A DNA stretch of 64,000 nucleotides from CAWDPQ01 sp049642465 (lineage in GTDB: Bacteria; Acidobacteriota; Vicinamibacteria; Vicinamibacterales; 2-12-FULL-66-21), in NCBI GenBank assembly GCA_049642465.1, contig JBAROV010000110.1:67475-131474 (forward strand). The letters run 5' to 3'. Below are positions 8,604-18,100 of this stretch, in pieces (position 1 is the stretch's first letter; every line of letters begins with the position of its first letter). The notes beneath the pieces are model-generated. The model was not told where the DNA came from, made no database searches, and was given only the letters and a program-made list of their open reading frames with translations. The position numbers and the translations under genes were made by a program.

Positions 8604-11066
8604 TCAGTGCCTGCGAAGCGCACTCACCGGATCGACGCCAGCCGCACGACGCGCGGGAATATAGGTGCCAAGGAGCGCCATCACGATGAGAACGGTGGAC
8701 ACAACCGCGTAGGTGGCCGGATCCGTCGAAACCACTCCAAAGAGCAACGTCCGCAAGAGCCGGCTGAGGGCCAGCGCTCCAACGATCCCAATCCCAAGTC
8801 CCCACGCGACGATGATCACGCCTTGGGCCATCACCATGCTGAGGATGCGATGGGTTGTGGCGCCAAGTGCCAGGCGGACGCCAATCTCTCGAGTGCCCTG
8901 GCTGACGAGATATGAAACCACTCCGTAAATACCGATGCTCGCCAACACCAGCGCCAGGCCGGCGAAGACCGTGAGCAACCACATGACAAACCGCCGACTG
9001 GCGAGCGAATCATCGACGCGGTGGCGCATAGTCTTGACGTTGTAAACCGGCAGGTCGGCATCCACTGCTCGGACGGCTGCGACAGCGGCACCAGTCGTTG
9101 CCGCGGGATCCGAACTGGTGCGAATGACGAGGTTCATGGCTCGAGACGGGGCCTGCGTATGAGGGTGGTACATCGCGATGCGCGAATCGGTCTCGTCCAG
9201 CGTGTACTGCTTTATCCGTGCGACGACACCCACCACCGTCAGCCACGGAGCCGCCGCATCTGAATCCATTCCGCCACGCCGGAGTCGCTTTCCGATCGGA
9301 TCCTCATTGGGCCACAGCACTTGCGCCATGTGATCGTCAATGACGACCACTCGCGGCGCATCACGAGTGTCATGCTCCGTAAACAGCCGGCCCCTCAGCA
9401 GCGGAATCTGCATCACCTCGAAGTACCGACCGCCGACGGTTCGCTGATCGACGTTTACAAAGGAGACGCCGCCGGGCAGCTGCCGATCCTCCAGGACAAT
9501 CGGTCCCCAGGCGTACATCTGGCTGACAGGGAGCATCGACACGCCTCCCGCAGCCGTTGCTCCAGGGAGCGACGCGAGACTCGTCCAGAGGTGGCGATAG
9601 GTTTCGAGTACCCGTTCGGGTTGTGCGTACTTGCGGCCCGTCATCGTCAGCTCGAGCGTGAGCACGTTCGAGGCATTGAAACCAGGGTTCACCTGCTGAA
9701 GGTGGATGAAGGTCCGAATGAGCAAGCCCGAAGCAATCAGGAGCATCACAGACAGAGCAAGCTCGAGGATGACGAGCGTTCGGCGAAGACTCGAGCGTCG
9801 GCTCCAGATAGCGCCAGCGCCGGCCAGGCGATGGGATTCCGCCAGTTGGTGAATGTTGGGACCGCTCAGACGCAGCGCGGGTGCAAGACCAAATAACACG
9901 CCCGATGCGATCGAGATAACCAGGGTAAACAGGAGAACGGGGACGTCAATCGCAATCTCCGGAAGTCGCGGCACGCTCCGCGCACCAAGAGCCTGGATGC
10001 CCTCGAGCGCCCACTTCGTCAGTATCAGTCCGACCGCGCCACCGATCGCCGAAAGAAGGACGCTCTCGGTCAGCAGCTGTCGAATGAGTCGGCCGCGATT
10101 CGCCCCGATGGCGGCCTTCACGGCGAACTCACCCGCGCGGCCGAGTACCCTCGACAGGAATAGGTTGGCGACGTTCGCGCAGGCGATGAGCAGCACCAGC
10201 CCAACGGCAACCGTCAGCACGATCAGCGGCAGCCGCACATTGCCGACCACCTGCTCTTGCAGTGGAACGATGCTGAAGGTGAGCCCGCCTGACGGAGGGT
10301 AGACGTCTGGATGCTCGCGACGGAGCCTTGCGGTGATGGCATCCATCTCCGCCTGCGCCTGCGCGAGTGGCACGCCCGGCTTCAATTTGCCAATCAGGTT
10401 GTAGTCCTCGCCGTTGCGCGTACGCGCGGCGTTGGCACCGAGCGGCAGCGGCAGGATGATCTCCGCGTGTTCGACGCCGCCGAGCGTCGGCAGCACTTCG
10501 CGCGGGAGATCAAATGACGGCGGCAGCACGCCCGCAATCTCGTAGGGTTGCCCGTTGAGCAGCAGGGAGCGACCAAGTACCGATCGCTCCCCGCCGTATC
10601 GCCGCATCCACGTGCCGTGACTGAGCAGCGCGCGGCCGCCCCGTCCGGGGCGATCGTCTTCGGGCGTGAAGAGATCGCCGAGGATGGGCCGCACACCCAG
10701 CAGCGGCAGCAGGTTCGAGGAGACGCGCAGCGCACCAACCCGCTCCGGTTCCCCGTCACCCGTCAGATTCCAGTTCGCGCCAATGGCGATGGCGATCTCC
10801 TCGAAGCCACCGTGGCCGGTCTTGATGTCGAAGTACTGGGCTGTCGAGAACCAATCCTCCGCGACACCTATCCCTGGCGATCGATTCCAGAGAATGGCGA
10901 GACGATCCGCATCGCGATACGGCAGCGGCCGCAAAAGCAGTGCGCTGACAACACTGAAGATGGCGGTGTTGGCGCTAATTCCTATCGCGAGGGAGAGGAC
11001 GGCAGCCGTGCTGAATGCCGGCGCACGCTGCAGCGCTCGGGCTGCGTAACGGAGATCCTGCAACAT
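8604..11066 (-). CDS. Large ABC transporter permease of MacB/FtsX type (acidobacterial duplicated permease)
   Basis: An 820-residue permease with two MacB-like periplasmic domains and two FtsX core regions. The N-terminus MLQDLRYAARALQRAPAFST and the following LSLAIGISANTAIFSVVSAL segment are characteristic of this acidobacterial family. Membrane segments recur near residues 20-45, 275-400 and 690-810; the C-terminal half repeats the FtsX signature (GTREIGVRLALGATTHRILS) and ends IPARRAAGVDPVSALR. No ATPase gene is adjacent, as is common for these orphan permeases. The ATG at 11066 begins eight bases after the stop of the sugar dehydrogenase-cytochrome gene, so the two are probably co-transcribed. 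Confidence 0.88.
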   Translation of the reverse strand: MLQDLRYAARALQRAPAFSTAAVLSLAIGISANTAIFSVVSALLLRPLPYRDADRLAILWNRSPGIGVAEDWFSTAQYFDIKTGHGGFEEIAIAIGANWNLTGDGEPERVGALRVSSNLLPLLGVRPILGDLFTPEDDRPGRGGRALLSHGTWMRRYGGERSVLGRSLLLNGQPYEIAGVLPPSFDLPREVLPTLGGVEHAEIILPLPLGANAARTRNGEDYNLIGKLKPGVPLAQAQAEMDAITARLRREHPDVYPPSGGLTFSIVPLQEQVVGNVRLPLIVLTVAVGLVLLIACANVANLFLSRVLGRAGEFAVKAAIGANRGRLIRQLLTESVLLSAIGGAVGLILTKWALEGIQALGARSVPRLPEIAIDVPVLLFTLVISIASGVLFGLAPALRLSGPNIHQLAESHRLAGAGAIWSRRSSLRRTLVILELALSVMLLIASGLLIRTFIHLQQVNPGFNASNVLTLELTMTGRKYAQPERVLETYRHLWTSLASLPGATAAGGVSMLPVSQMYAWGPIVLEDRQLPGGVSFVNVDQRTVGGRYFEVMQIPLLRGRLFTEHDTRDAPRVVVIDDHMAQVLWPNEDPIGKRLRRGGMDSDAAAPWLTVVGVVARIKQYTLDETDSRIAMYHPHTQAPSRAMNLVIRTSSDPAATTGAAVAAVRAVDADLPVYNVKTMRHRVDDSLASRRFVMWLLTVFAGLALVLASIGIYGVVSYLVSQGTREIGVRLALGATTHRILSMVMAQGVIIVAWGLGIGIVGALALSRLLRTLLFGVVSTDPATYAVVSTVLIVMALLGTYIPARRAAGVDPVSALRRH

Positions 11067-11074
11067 ACGAAGTG

Positions 11075-13066
11075 CTACTTCTTCGGCGCGAGCGATCGAA
11101 TGTAGTTGATGATGTTCCAGATGTCGTTGTCCGGGATCCGCCCGTCCCACCCTGCCATCATGGTCGGCGGAACACCTTTCTTGATGACGGTGTAGATTTC
11201 GCCGTCGCTCGAGCCGTAATCCCACTGGTCATCGGTGAGATCCGGCGGCTGCTTGCCACCCTGTTCCTCGATGATCGAGATGGCCACGCCGGCTTTCAGC
11301 GCGCCTTGCCCCATGTTGCCGTGACAGGCGGCGCAGTTGACGTCGTATGCCTTTTTCCCCGCGGCGATCGACTCCGGGGTCGACGGGACAGGGTTGTTCT
11401 GTTTCACGATCTCCGGAGTCTTCACGTCCGGTGTCGCGGCCACGCTGCCGCCAGTGGAGACGGAGCTGCTGCCGGTCGTGGCGGCGACGACGCGACGGAT
11501 CATGCCATCGCTCTTCGTCAGGATGTAGATGTCGCCGTCGTTGTCCACCGCGAATCGCAAGTCGACGCGGCCGCGACCCGAGACGCCGGCCGCGCCCGGC
11601 AACGCTCCTCCCACTCCTCCGCGCGCACGATAAGTCGCCTCCACGAGCTGGCGAAGACCTGAATTGATTTCGTGAATCGGCGCGACCGTCGCCGGATTGT
11701 CGTCGTCAGCTGCCAGAACATCGGAAAGCTGCGCGTACCAGATCCGCCCAGTCGTGATGTCGCCGAATACGAGCTTGTTCCTGAGCGCAGGGACCTTATT
11801 GCCCCGGTAGACGAACCCGCCGGCGATAGCATCGCCGCCGCTGTCTCGCACGTGTGGATATTGAATGACCGGGTAGGTTGGCTTGACCGTGCCTCGAACG
11901 ACGGTGTCCGAGATCCGCACCGGAATTGTGTCGTCCTTCGGCAGCGGCCCCATCCCATCGGGTGACATCATCTGCGTGCCTTCGCGCAAGGAATAGCCGT
12001 AGTTCGCCCCCTTCCGGACGATGACGACTGTTTCCCACGTGGCGAGTCCGATGTTGAACGCGAGCAGTCGCGGCGCGCGGGGTTGCACGGGATCGACGTC
12101 CCAGATCAGTCGGTGCGGATTGCGCAGGCCGACCGCCCAAATCTCCTTTCGCGCGCCGCCGAGCGACGAAAACGGATTGTCGTTTGGGATGCGATATCGA
12201 CCGTTCTCGCTGACCGTGCTCGTCGATGTGTGCTCGCGGAGATCGGGCACGATCCGCAGGATCTTGCCGACCAGCGTGTCGAGCCGCTGCGGGCTCATGC
12301 GGCGGCTATCGCGCTGCTCGCCCGACCCCGAGTCGCCGCTCCCGATGTACATGACTCGCCAGTCAGGATCGCCGCGGCGGGCCACCGGATTGAAAGCGAT
12401 CTCACCCATCGGATGAATGGCCGTGTTGAGCTGCAGTCGCATCAGTTCGCGCGCCGTCCCCTCGAATGTCGCGTTCTTGATGTTCCGGTCAGTCCATTCG
12501 ATGAGGACTGCTTCGCGGTTGATGATTTGCCCGTCAGTAGTCGGCGTTTCGATCGCCGTCGTTGTCTTGTACTGCGACAGGTCCAAACCGGCGACCACGC
12601 CGGTCCTCGGCGCCGCGGCCCCGTCAAGAGTGGGATCCTCGAGATGGATCGTGTAGAAGACGCCGTTGCGCGCGTAATCCGGATCGAAGTGGACGTTGGT
12701 GAAACCGGTGGCCAGGTTGCGCTCGAACGTCAATTTCGCAAAAAGGCCGGGCCGTCCTCCGGCGCCGTTGAAGTCCAGGTAAGTCGTGAACGTTTTCGAT
12801 TCCTTGTCCAGGATGTAGAGCGGCCCGTTCTGATCGTTCACGAAGAACCGTCTCCCGCCCGGCTCGTCTCGCAGGAAATTCACCCTGGAGAGCTGCGCCA
12901 TCGTGTTCTGCCCGTTCGGCTGGGCCGTGATTGGCATCTGGACGTAGTCGGCGAACTGGAGTGTGAGCGTGGGCGTCGGCTGCGCGACAAGCACGCGCAC
13001 GGCCGCAAGTCCGAACCCAAGAGCCCAGAGTGACCTCGATGACCGCAGGTGACCGTTCGATTTCAT
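11075..13066 (-). CDS. PQQ-type sugar (glucose/sorbosone) dehydrogenase fused to cytochrome c
   Basis: A 663-residue exported protein. Residues 1-28 form a signal peptide; the ATG at 13066 has GGAGAGG upstream. Residues about 32-540 form a glucose/sorbosone dehydrogenase propeller, recognisable by TNVHFDPDYARNGVFYTIHL, GDSGSGEQRD, DTLVGKILRIVPD, EIWAVGLRNPHRLIWD and GANYGYSLREG. After a Ser/Thr/Pro-rich linker a cytochrome c domain carries CAACH at 578-582 with a probable axial Met in PPTMMAGW. The fusion suggests periplasmic sugar or alcohol oxidation with direct electron transfer to the attached haem. PQQ or calcium dependence is inferred from the family. Confidence 0.88.
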   Translation of the reverse strand: MKSNGHLRSSRSLWALGFGLAAVRVLVAQPTPTLTLQFADYVQMPITAQPNGQNTMAQLSRVNFLRDEPGGRRFFVNDQNGPLYILDKESKTFTTYLDFNGAGGRPGLFAKLTFERNLATGFTNVHFDPDYARNGVFYTIHLEDPTLDGAAAPRTGVVAGLDLSQYKTTTAIETPTTDGQIINREAVLIEWTDRNIKNATFEGTARELMRLQLNTAIHPMGEIAFNPVARRGDPDWRVMYIGSGDSGSGEQRDSRRMSPQRLDTLVGKILRIVPDLREHTSTSTVSENGRYRIPNDNPFSSLGGARKEIWAVGLRNPHRLIWDVDPVQPRAPRLLAFNIGLATWETVVIVRKGANYGYSLREGTQMMSPDGMGPLPKDDTIPVRISDTVVRGTVKPTYPVIQYPHVRDSGGDAIAGGFVYRGNKVPALRNKLVFGDITTGRIWYAQLSDVLAADDDNPATVAPIHEINSGLRQLVEATYRARGGVGGALPGAAGVSGRGRVDLRFAVDNDGDIYILTKSDGMIRRVVAATTGSSSVSTGGSVAATPDVKTPEIVKQNNPVPSTPESIAAGKKAYDVNCAACHGNMGQGALKAGVAISIIEEQGGKQPPDLTDDQWDYGSSDGEIYTVIKKGVPPTMMAGWDGRIPDNDIWNIINYIRSLAPKK

Positions 13067-13274
13067 GTGTCCTCTCCGAGGGTATCTTTCCTCGTCCGCG
13101 AATTGTCCCATCAGTCGGGGAGAATTCGAATCAGCGCCATCGCCCGACATGATCTTCTCCAGCCGGCGAGCGCGGAATCTCTTAATATTGGAGCCAGTTC
13201 TACCGCAACGCACCACTTGTGCGGTCATCCTGCATCGGCCACGGTGTGCCAGCAGTCACTCCGAGGGAGATCCT

Positions 13275-13874
13275 ATGAACGCTGTCATGATCCTGACCCT
13301 TCTCAGTCTGATGCGCCCCACGGCTCCCCAGACCTTCAGCCCGGACCCCGAAGGATTCATCCGCAACTGGCTGGTCCTCGCGCCGATCGCGATTGAGGGG
13401 GAGTCGGGCGCGGCCGCAATCGACATGGAGATGCTCGCCGGCGAGGCGACGCTCACGCCCACAGCCGGCGACAAGGCGATGGACGGCAACCGGGTGCTCA
13501 GTTGGACCGCGCACCAGACCGACGACTACTTCATCGACTTCCTCAAGGCGTTCGGGAAGGAGCGCGGGGAATACGTCGCCGGCTACGCGGTGGCGTACAT
13601 CACGGTCCGGGCCGAGATAAAGGCGACTCTGGCACTCAGCTCGAACGATCAGGGCAAGGCGTGGTTGAACGGCAAGCCGGTCTTCCGGTTCGCCGATACG
13701 CGGACGCTCGAGAAGGACTCAGACCGCGCCGAGGTGACGCTCGTGAAAGGCCAGAACGTCCTGGTGCTCAAGATCATCAACGAGGTGAACAACTGGCAGG
13801 GATGCGCCCGCTTCCTGCAAGGCGGCGTGCCGGTGACGGACATCAGCGTCTCGGTCGCACCGAGCGCGAAGTGA
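13275..13874 (+). CDS. Hypothetical secreted protein, galactose-binding-like fold possible
   Basis: A 199-residue protein. The ATG at 13275 follows GAGGGAGATCCT. A short hydrophobic N-terminus (MNAVMILTLLSLM) may be an export signal. The mature part begins FSPDPEGFIRNWLVLAPIAI and contains YAVAYITVRAEIKATLALSS, DQGKAWLNGKPVFRF and LVKGQNVLVLKIINEVNNWQ. These resemble the beta-sandwich modules (sugar-binding-like) found in acidobacterial and planctomycete secreted proteins, which often begin with a W-L-V-L-x-P motif. No catalytic residues are recognised, and the function is unknown. Confidence 0.7.
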   Translation: MNAVMILTLLSLMRPTAPQTFSPDPEGFIRNWLVLAPIAIEGESGAAAIDMEMLAGEATLTPTAGDKAMDGNRVLSWTAHQTDDYFIDFLKAFGKERGEYVAGYAVAYITVRAEIKATLALSSNDQGKAWLNGKPVFRFADTRTLEKDSDRAEVTLVKGQNVLVLKIINEVNNWQGCARFLQGGVPVTDISVSVAPSAK

Positions 13875-13904
13875 TTGAGGATGGACGCGGCGCGCGGGCC
13901 GTGC

Positions 13905-14603
13905 TTACGCGTCGGTCGCCGTTCGGCGGCGACGCCAGCGCGACGCGAGGGCGCCGGATCCACCGAGGGCGAGCAGCGTCAGCGTCCCGGGCTCCGGCAC
14001 CGGCGACGGATCCGGCGGCGGCGGCGGGGGAGGCGGGGGCTCGACTACGTCAAGCGCGGTGTGGATCGTCAGCAGGTCCTGGCCGCCCTCCCCGGTCGGT
14101 AATCCCCAGTTCGCATAGACGCTGACGACGTCCGCAGTCGTGCAGTACCCCACACCACCGAGGTTAGGCACTCCGGAGATGACGGGTGGACAGCCGGCGA
14201 GCTGGCCGACGGACGGACTAATACCGTCAATGGACGCTCCTGTACTGGCGGCGGTGAAAACATCGTCAAAACCTATGTTGAACACCGTGTTCGAGAACAA
14301 CTCGAACAGCGTGTCGTGGATGACCAGAATGTGCGCGACGTCGCCGGCTTGAAAACCGTCGCTCAAGTCCGCCGCCTGGTTCAGCAGGAATGTGTAGCCG
14401 AGGAGATAGCCCCCCAGGTTGCCTTCGAGGAGGCCGAGCGCAGATGCCCCTGGCGATGCGTAATCCGCGAAAATATCGCACGCGCCGAGGCCGGTGGTGG
14501 CATCAATGGCACATTGGTTCGTCCCGATAGGTAAGGCGCTGGCCACGCCCGGAACAGTCGCCAGACCGACCGCCAGGCACATCGTCGCCACGAACTTCCG
14601 CAT
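13905..14603 (-). CDS. PEP-CTERM sorting domain protein
   Basis: A 232-residue secreted protein. A signal peptide occupies residues 1-23 (MRKFVATMCLAVGLATVPGV) and the C-terminus carries a PEP-CTERM tripartite signal: VPEPGTLTLLALGG, a hydrophobic stretch, then SRWRRRR. A proline run (about nine residues) precedes it. Such proteins are processed by an exosortase and retained at or released from the cell surface; no exosortase is encoded in this window. The middle contains four cysteines but no domain I recognise. The ATG at 14603 has a TAGGAGG site upstream, ruling out the longer upstream frame. Confidence 0.85.
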   Translation of the reverse strand: MRKFVATMCLAVGLATVPGVASALPIGTNQCAIDATTGLGACDIFADYASPGASALGLLEGNLGGYLLGYTFLLNQAADLSDGFQAGDVAHILVIHDTLFELFSNTVFNIGFDDVFTAASTGASIDGISPSVGQLAGCPPVISGVPNLGGVGYCTTADVVSVYANWGLPTGEGGQDLLTIHTALDVVEPPPPPPPPPDPSPVPEPGTLTLLALGGSGALASRWRRRRTATDA

Positions 14604-15112
14604 TAATCCTCCTACCCCCACACGAAGATGGCAGTCGCGACTACCTCTGCGTTGAACCAAAAGGACCAGTGATCGCGAGCAAGTTCTGCGCCGCGGCGGC
14701 CCGAGCCCGTCGCTGGAGAATCACCTGCCAAACTAACGCCAACCCGATCTGTTGAAACAATCGGCTTTCCTGCGCGCGTTGTGCACAACATCTCCGGCGC
14801 GATCGCGAAGAGCGTCTCGCACCGTCCTGGTGTGAAGGTTGTTGTTTCTCCGACGAAAGCCTCCTTGCGTGCGGACTTTTTGCCACCCACAAATCACGTT
14901 GGTGCCGATTCCACGCAGTCGCGACTGGTGTTCTCTTTGCGTTGCTCAAATTCTGCTCACGCGTGGCTATATCGTGTGCAATTCCACTTGACTGACCAAT
15001 GAGGCGCGAGAATACTGAGCCACTCAATTCCCCTCAACGAGCCCAGTCACCCGCGCGCGGGTGCGCCCGGCGATGTCGCCCTCCCGCGGCGACAGAGAAG
15101 AAGGAACTCGCG
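14604..15112. other. Divergent intergenic region upstream of the giant PASTA protein
   Basis: About 510 bases separate the PEP-CTERM gene (minus) and the giant secreted protein gene (plus). Apart from the promoter listed at 14988-15016, no gene or repeat is recognised. The minus-strand frames here are arginine-rich and look non-coding. Confidence 0.4.
14988..15016 (+). promoter_or_regulatory. Predicted sigma-70-type promoter
   Basis: TTGACT (14988-14993), a 17-base spacer and AATACT (15011-15016) lie about 97 bases upstream of the ATG at 15113. The in-frame ATG at 14999 falls inside this spacer, which supports 15113 as the real start of the giant protein. The -10 matches the consensus at four of six positions. 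Confidence 0.4.
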
Positions 15113-18100
15113 ATGAGGACCGCATCCATGGCCATCTCTTCCCTGACCGCAGTTCGACATGTCCGCTCGTTGCCGATCGGGTTTCTGATCGCGCTGCTGG
15201 TCGGCATGACGGTGGCGACTGCATCCGCAGAAACGCTGATGATGCCGAAGCGGGACATGCTGCGCGGCACCTCTCAGGTCGTGTGGGGAGTGACCACGTT
15301 GCCGAATCACGTCGCGACGGCGCCGACGACGTACTCGATCAATTTCGGCGACGGCACCCCGAACGCGACCGGCAACGTCACCGACCGTTCCTACATCGCC
15401 GTCAACCATACCTATGACGCCGCAGGCACGTTCACCGCAACTCTGCAAGTGACGCGGGCCGGGACGACCGAGAGTGCGTCGGTTGAGATTCGGGTGTTCG
15501 ACGGCAGCGTAATTACCCCCGAGCAGCTTCGTGGCGTCAGGATCAACAGCGCAATCGAGGACGGTCTGCGGTATCTCTGGGTTAACCAGAACAGCCGAGC
15601 GGCGAACTTTCCCAACGCGGTGACTACCAGCTGGGTTGCCCACAGCACTCAGTCGTTCACGGCCCTCGTGGTCCTGGCGTTCGAGAACCATAACTACCGC
15701 CTGGACAACAGCGACGCTGCACCCACGGGGCTATATGAAAAATACGTGGTCCGCCGTGGACTCAACTTCGTCATCGATGAGCTGCGCCAGGTGAGCCTGA
15801 CTACCCTGCCGGGAAAGGATCCCTGCGTCGAAGTGGAGCCCGCTCCGTGCGTTGGCCTCCGGCAGAACCAGCAGTCGGAAGGCTACGCAACGTCGCTCGC
15901 GATTCTGCCGCTGGCGGCGAGCAACGCCTTGAATCGTCACGTCTCAGAAATCACGGGCGCCGACAACGCCGGCTTTGTCGTCGGCAAGACATACAAGGAA
16001 ATCCTCCAGCGCCTGGTGAACGCACTGTCGTGGGGGCAGGGAGACACTGGGATTGGCCGTGGCGGATGGACATACTCCTTCCACGGCGGCAACATCGACG
16101 GATCGACGATTGGCTGGAACGTGCTCGCGCTGCTCGATGCCGCAGCAGCGGGCATAACGGTTCCGGCCTTCGTGAAGACGGAGTTTGCCACTTACGCGAT
16201 TCCCACGAGTCTGAACACCGACGGCACGTGGGATTACGGCGGAGACGGCAACCCGGCCTTCAACAACATCCGGAATATGGTCAAGGCCGGCGTCGCGCTG
16301 CAGGCGCTGTTCTACGCCGACATCATCGGTCTCGGCGATTCGCGAGTGCTTGCGTCGCGCAACGCGGCGAATCTGCGGTGGCTCGCGCAACCTTCCGGCG
16401 ACAGCTACCCGTGCGGCAACGGGCACAACAAGGGCTGCGCCTACGCGATGTTCAACGTCTTCAAGGGTTTGAAGCTCCAGGGAGTTACTACACTCCCCAA
16501 TGTGACCCGTCCGGCGGGCCCGGGGAACATTCCCGCAAGCGACTGGTACGCCGACTATGTCGACTGGCTGCTGACGAATCAGAGCGCACCGACGACCCTC
16601 ACAGGCGGAGACTGGCCAACGCTCAATTTCTCGTGCTGTGACGGATCCACGGGCCCCGCCAGTGCCGCGATGGCCGAGTTGATCCTCTCCAACGTTGCGC
16701 TCATTTCCCCAGATCCGACGCTTTTCGCCACCGTAGGCCTGGCCCCCGTGACGGCGCTCCTCTCGCCTGGCGGCACCCACACCGTCATCGCGACGGCGAC
16801 GAGCGCGGGCGGCGCGCCGGTGCCAGGGGTCACCATCAACTTCAAAGTGCTGACGGGTCCCAACGCCGACGCGGCAGGCGAGGCGGTTACCAACGCTGCG
16901 GGTCAGGCGACCTTCACTTACACGGGCATCGGCGGTGCGGGGAGAGACACGATTCAGGCATTTATCGGAACCCTGGGATCGAACCTCGTGGAAGCAATCT
17001 GGCAGGTGCCAAACTGCAACCCCACCAGTTTGTCGGTGGCGCTCGCGACCCCACTCTTCCCGCTCGACCAGGGCTGGAGAGCATTCAGCGTCAATGGCGC
17101 GCCCGGCGCCACCATCACGCAGGTCTGTCAGGACGAACTGCCGAATTTCGAGAACATCGCCTCTTGGGCGATCGACGCCGATGGCGTCGGCACGAGTGCT
17201 GCCAGCATTCGCGCACAGCGCTCGGGCACACGCACGGCTCCTGGCAACGGCCGCGTCTACCATATCTACTTCACCTCCTCCGCGTGCACCGGTCAGGTGA
17301 CACTCGGCGTACCTGCCACTGCGGGCGGAAGTGCTGTGGACGACGGCCCGCGCTACAACTCGGTGACCGGGGCACCCTGCGCCGTTCCGACGATTCCTGC
17401 AGTCGTCGCGGCTCCCAACATCGTGGGTGACACGCAGTCTGGCGCGACGACGAAGCTCGCAACCGCCGGGCTGCAGGTCGGACTGGTGTCTCAGCTGAAT
17501 CACCCGAGCATCCCTGCTGGCGTGGTCATGAGTCAGGCTCCCGCCGCCGGCATCAACGTCGCGGCTGGTTCGGCCGTCGCGATGACGGTTTCGAGCGGGC
17601 CTTCGTCTGTTGCGGTACCGAATGTCGTGGGCGCGCCGCAGTCGACCGCCACGTCGAACATCACCGGCGCTGGTCTTGCGGTCAGCATCAATGAGGTGAA
17701 CGATCCGTCGATCGCGGCGGGGCTCGTGATGTCTCAGTCGCCAATCGGCGGCACCCAGGTGGCACCTGGAAGTTCGGTCGTTTTGACCGTGTCGCTCGGA
17801 GTGGCGATCACCACCGTCCCGAACCTGGTGGGCCTCCCGCTCCAGGGCGCGGTCAGCACCGTCGGCGGCGCGGGGCTGAATTTCGGCACAGTGGACCTCG
17901 TGCATCACGCAACCATCGCGGATGGACGGGTGATTTCCCAGAGTCCAGCGCCGGGCAGCGTCGTCGCGCCCGGGTCGTTCGTCGACTTCGTCATCTCGCT
18001 CGGACCATCGCCGGTGCCCGTGCCGAACGTCGTTGGCCAGACGCAGGGAGCGGCAGAGGCCTCTCTCGTGGCGGCGTCCCTGACGCTCGGTACCGTGGCG

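Noticed and set aside
14999..15112. N-terminal extension of the giant secreted protein from an ATG at 14999
   Set aside because: That ATG lies inside a plausible promoter spacer, and the signal peptide begins properly at 15113 with a ribosome binding site.
15944..17908. 654-codon minus-strand frame opposite the giant PASTA protein
   Set aside because: Biased composition (Arg/His/Asp-rich) without domains, a by-product of GC-rich coding DNA on the plus strand.
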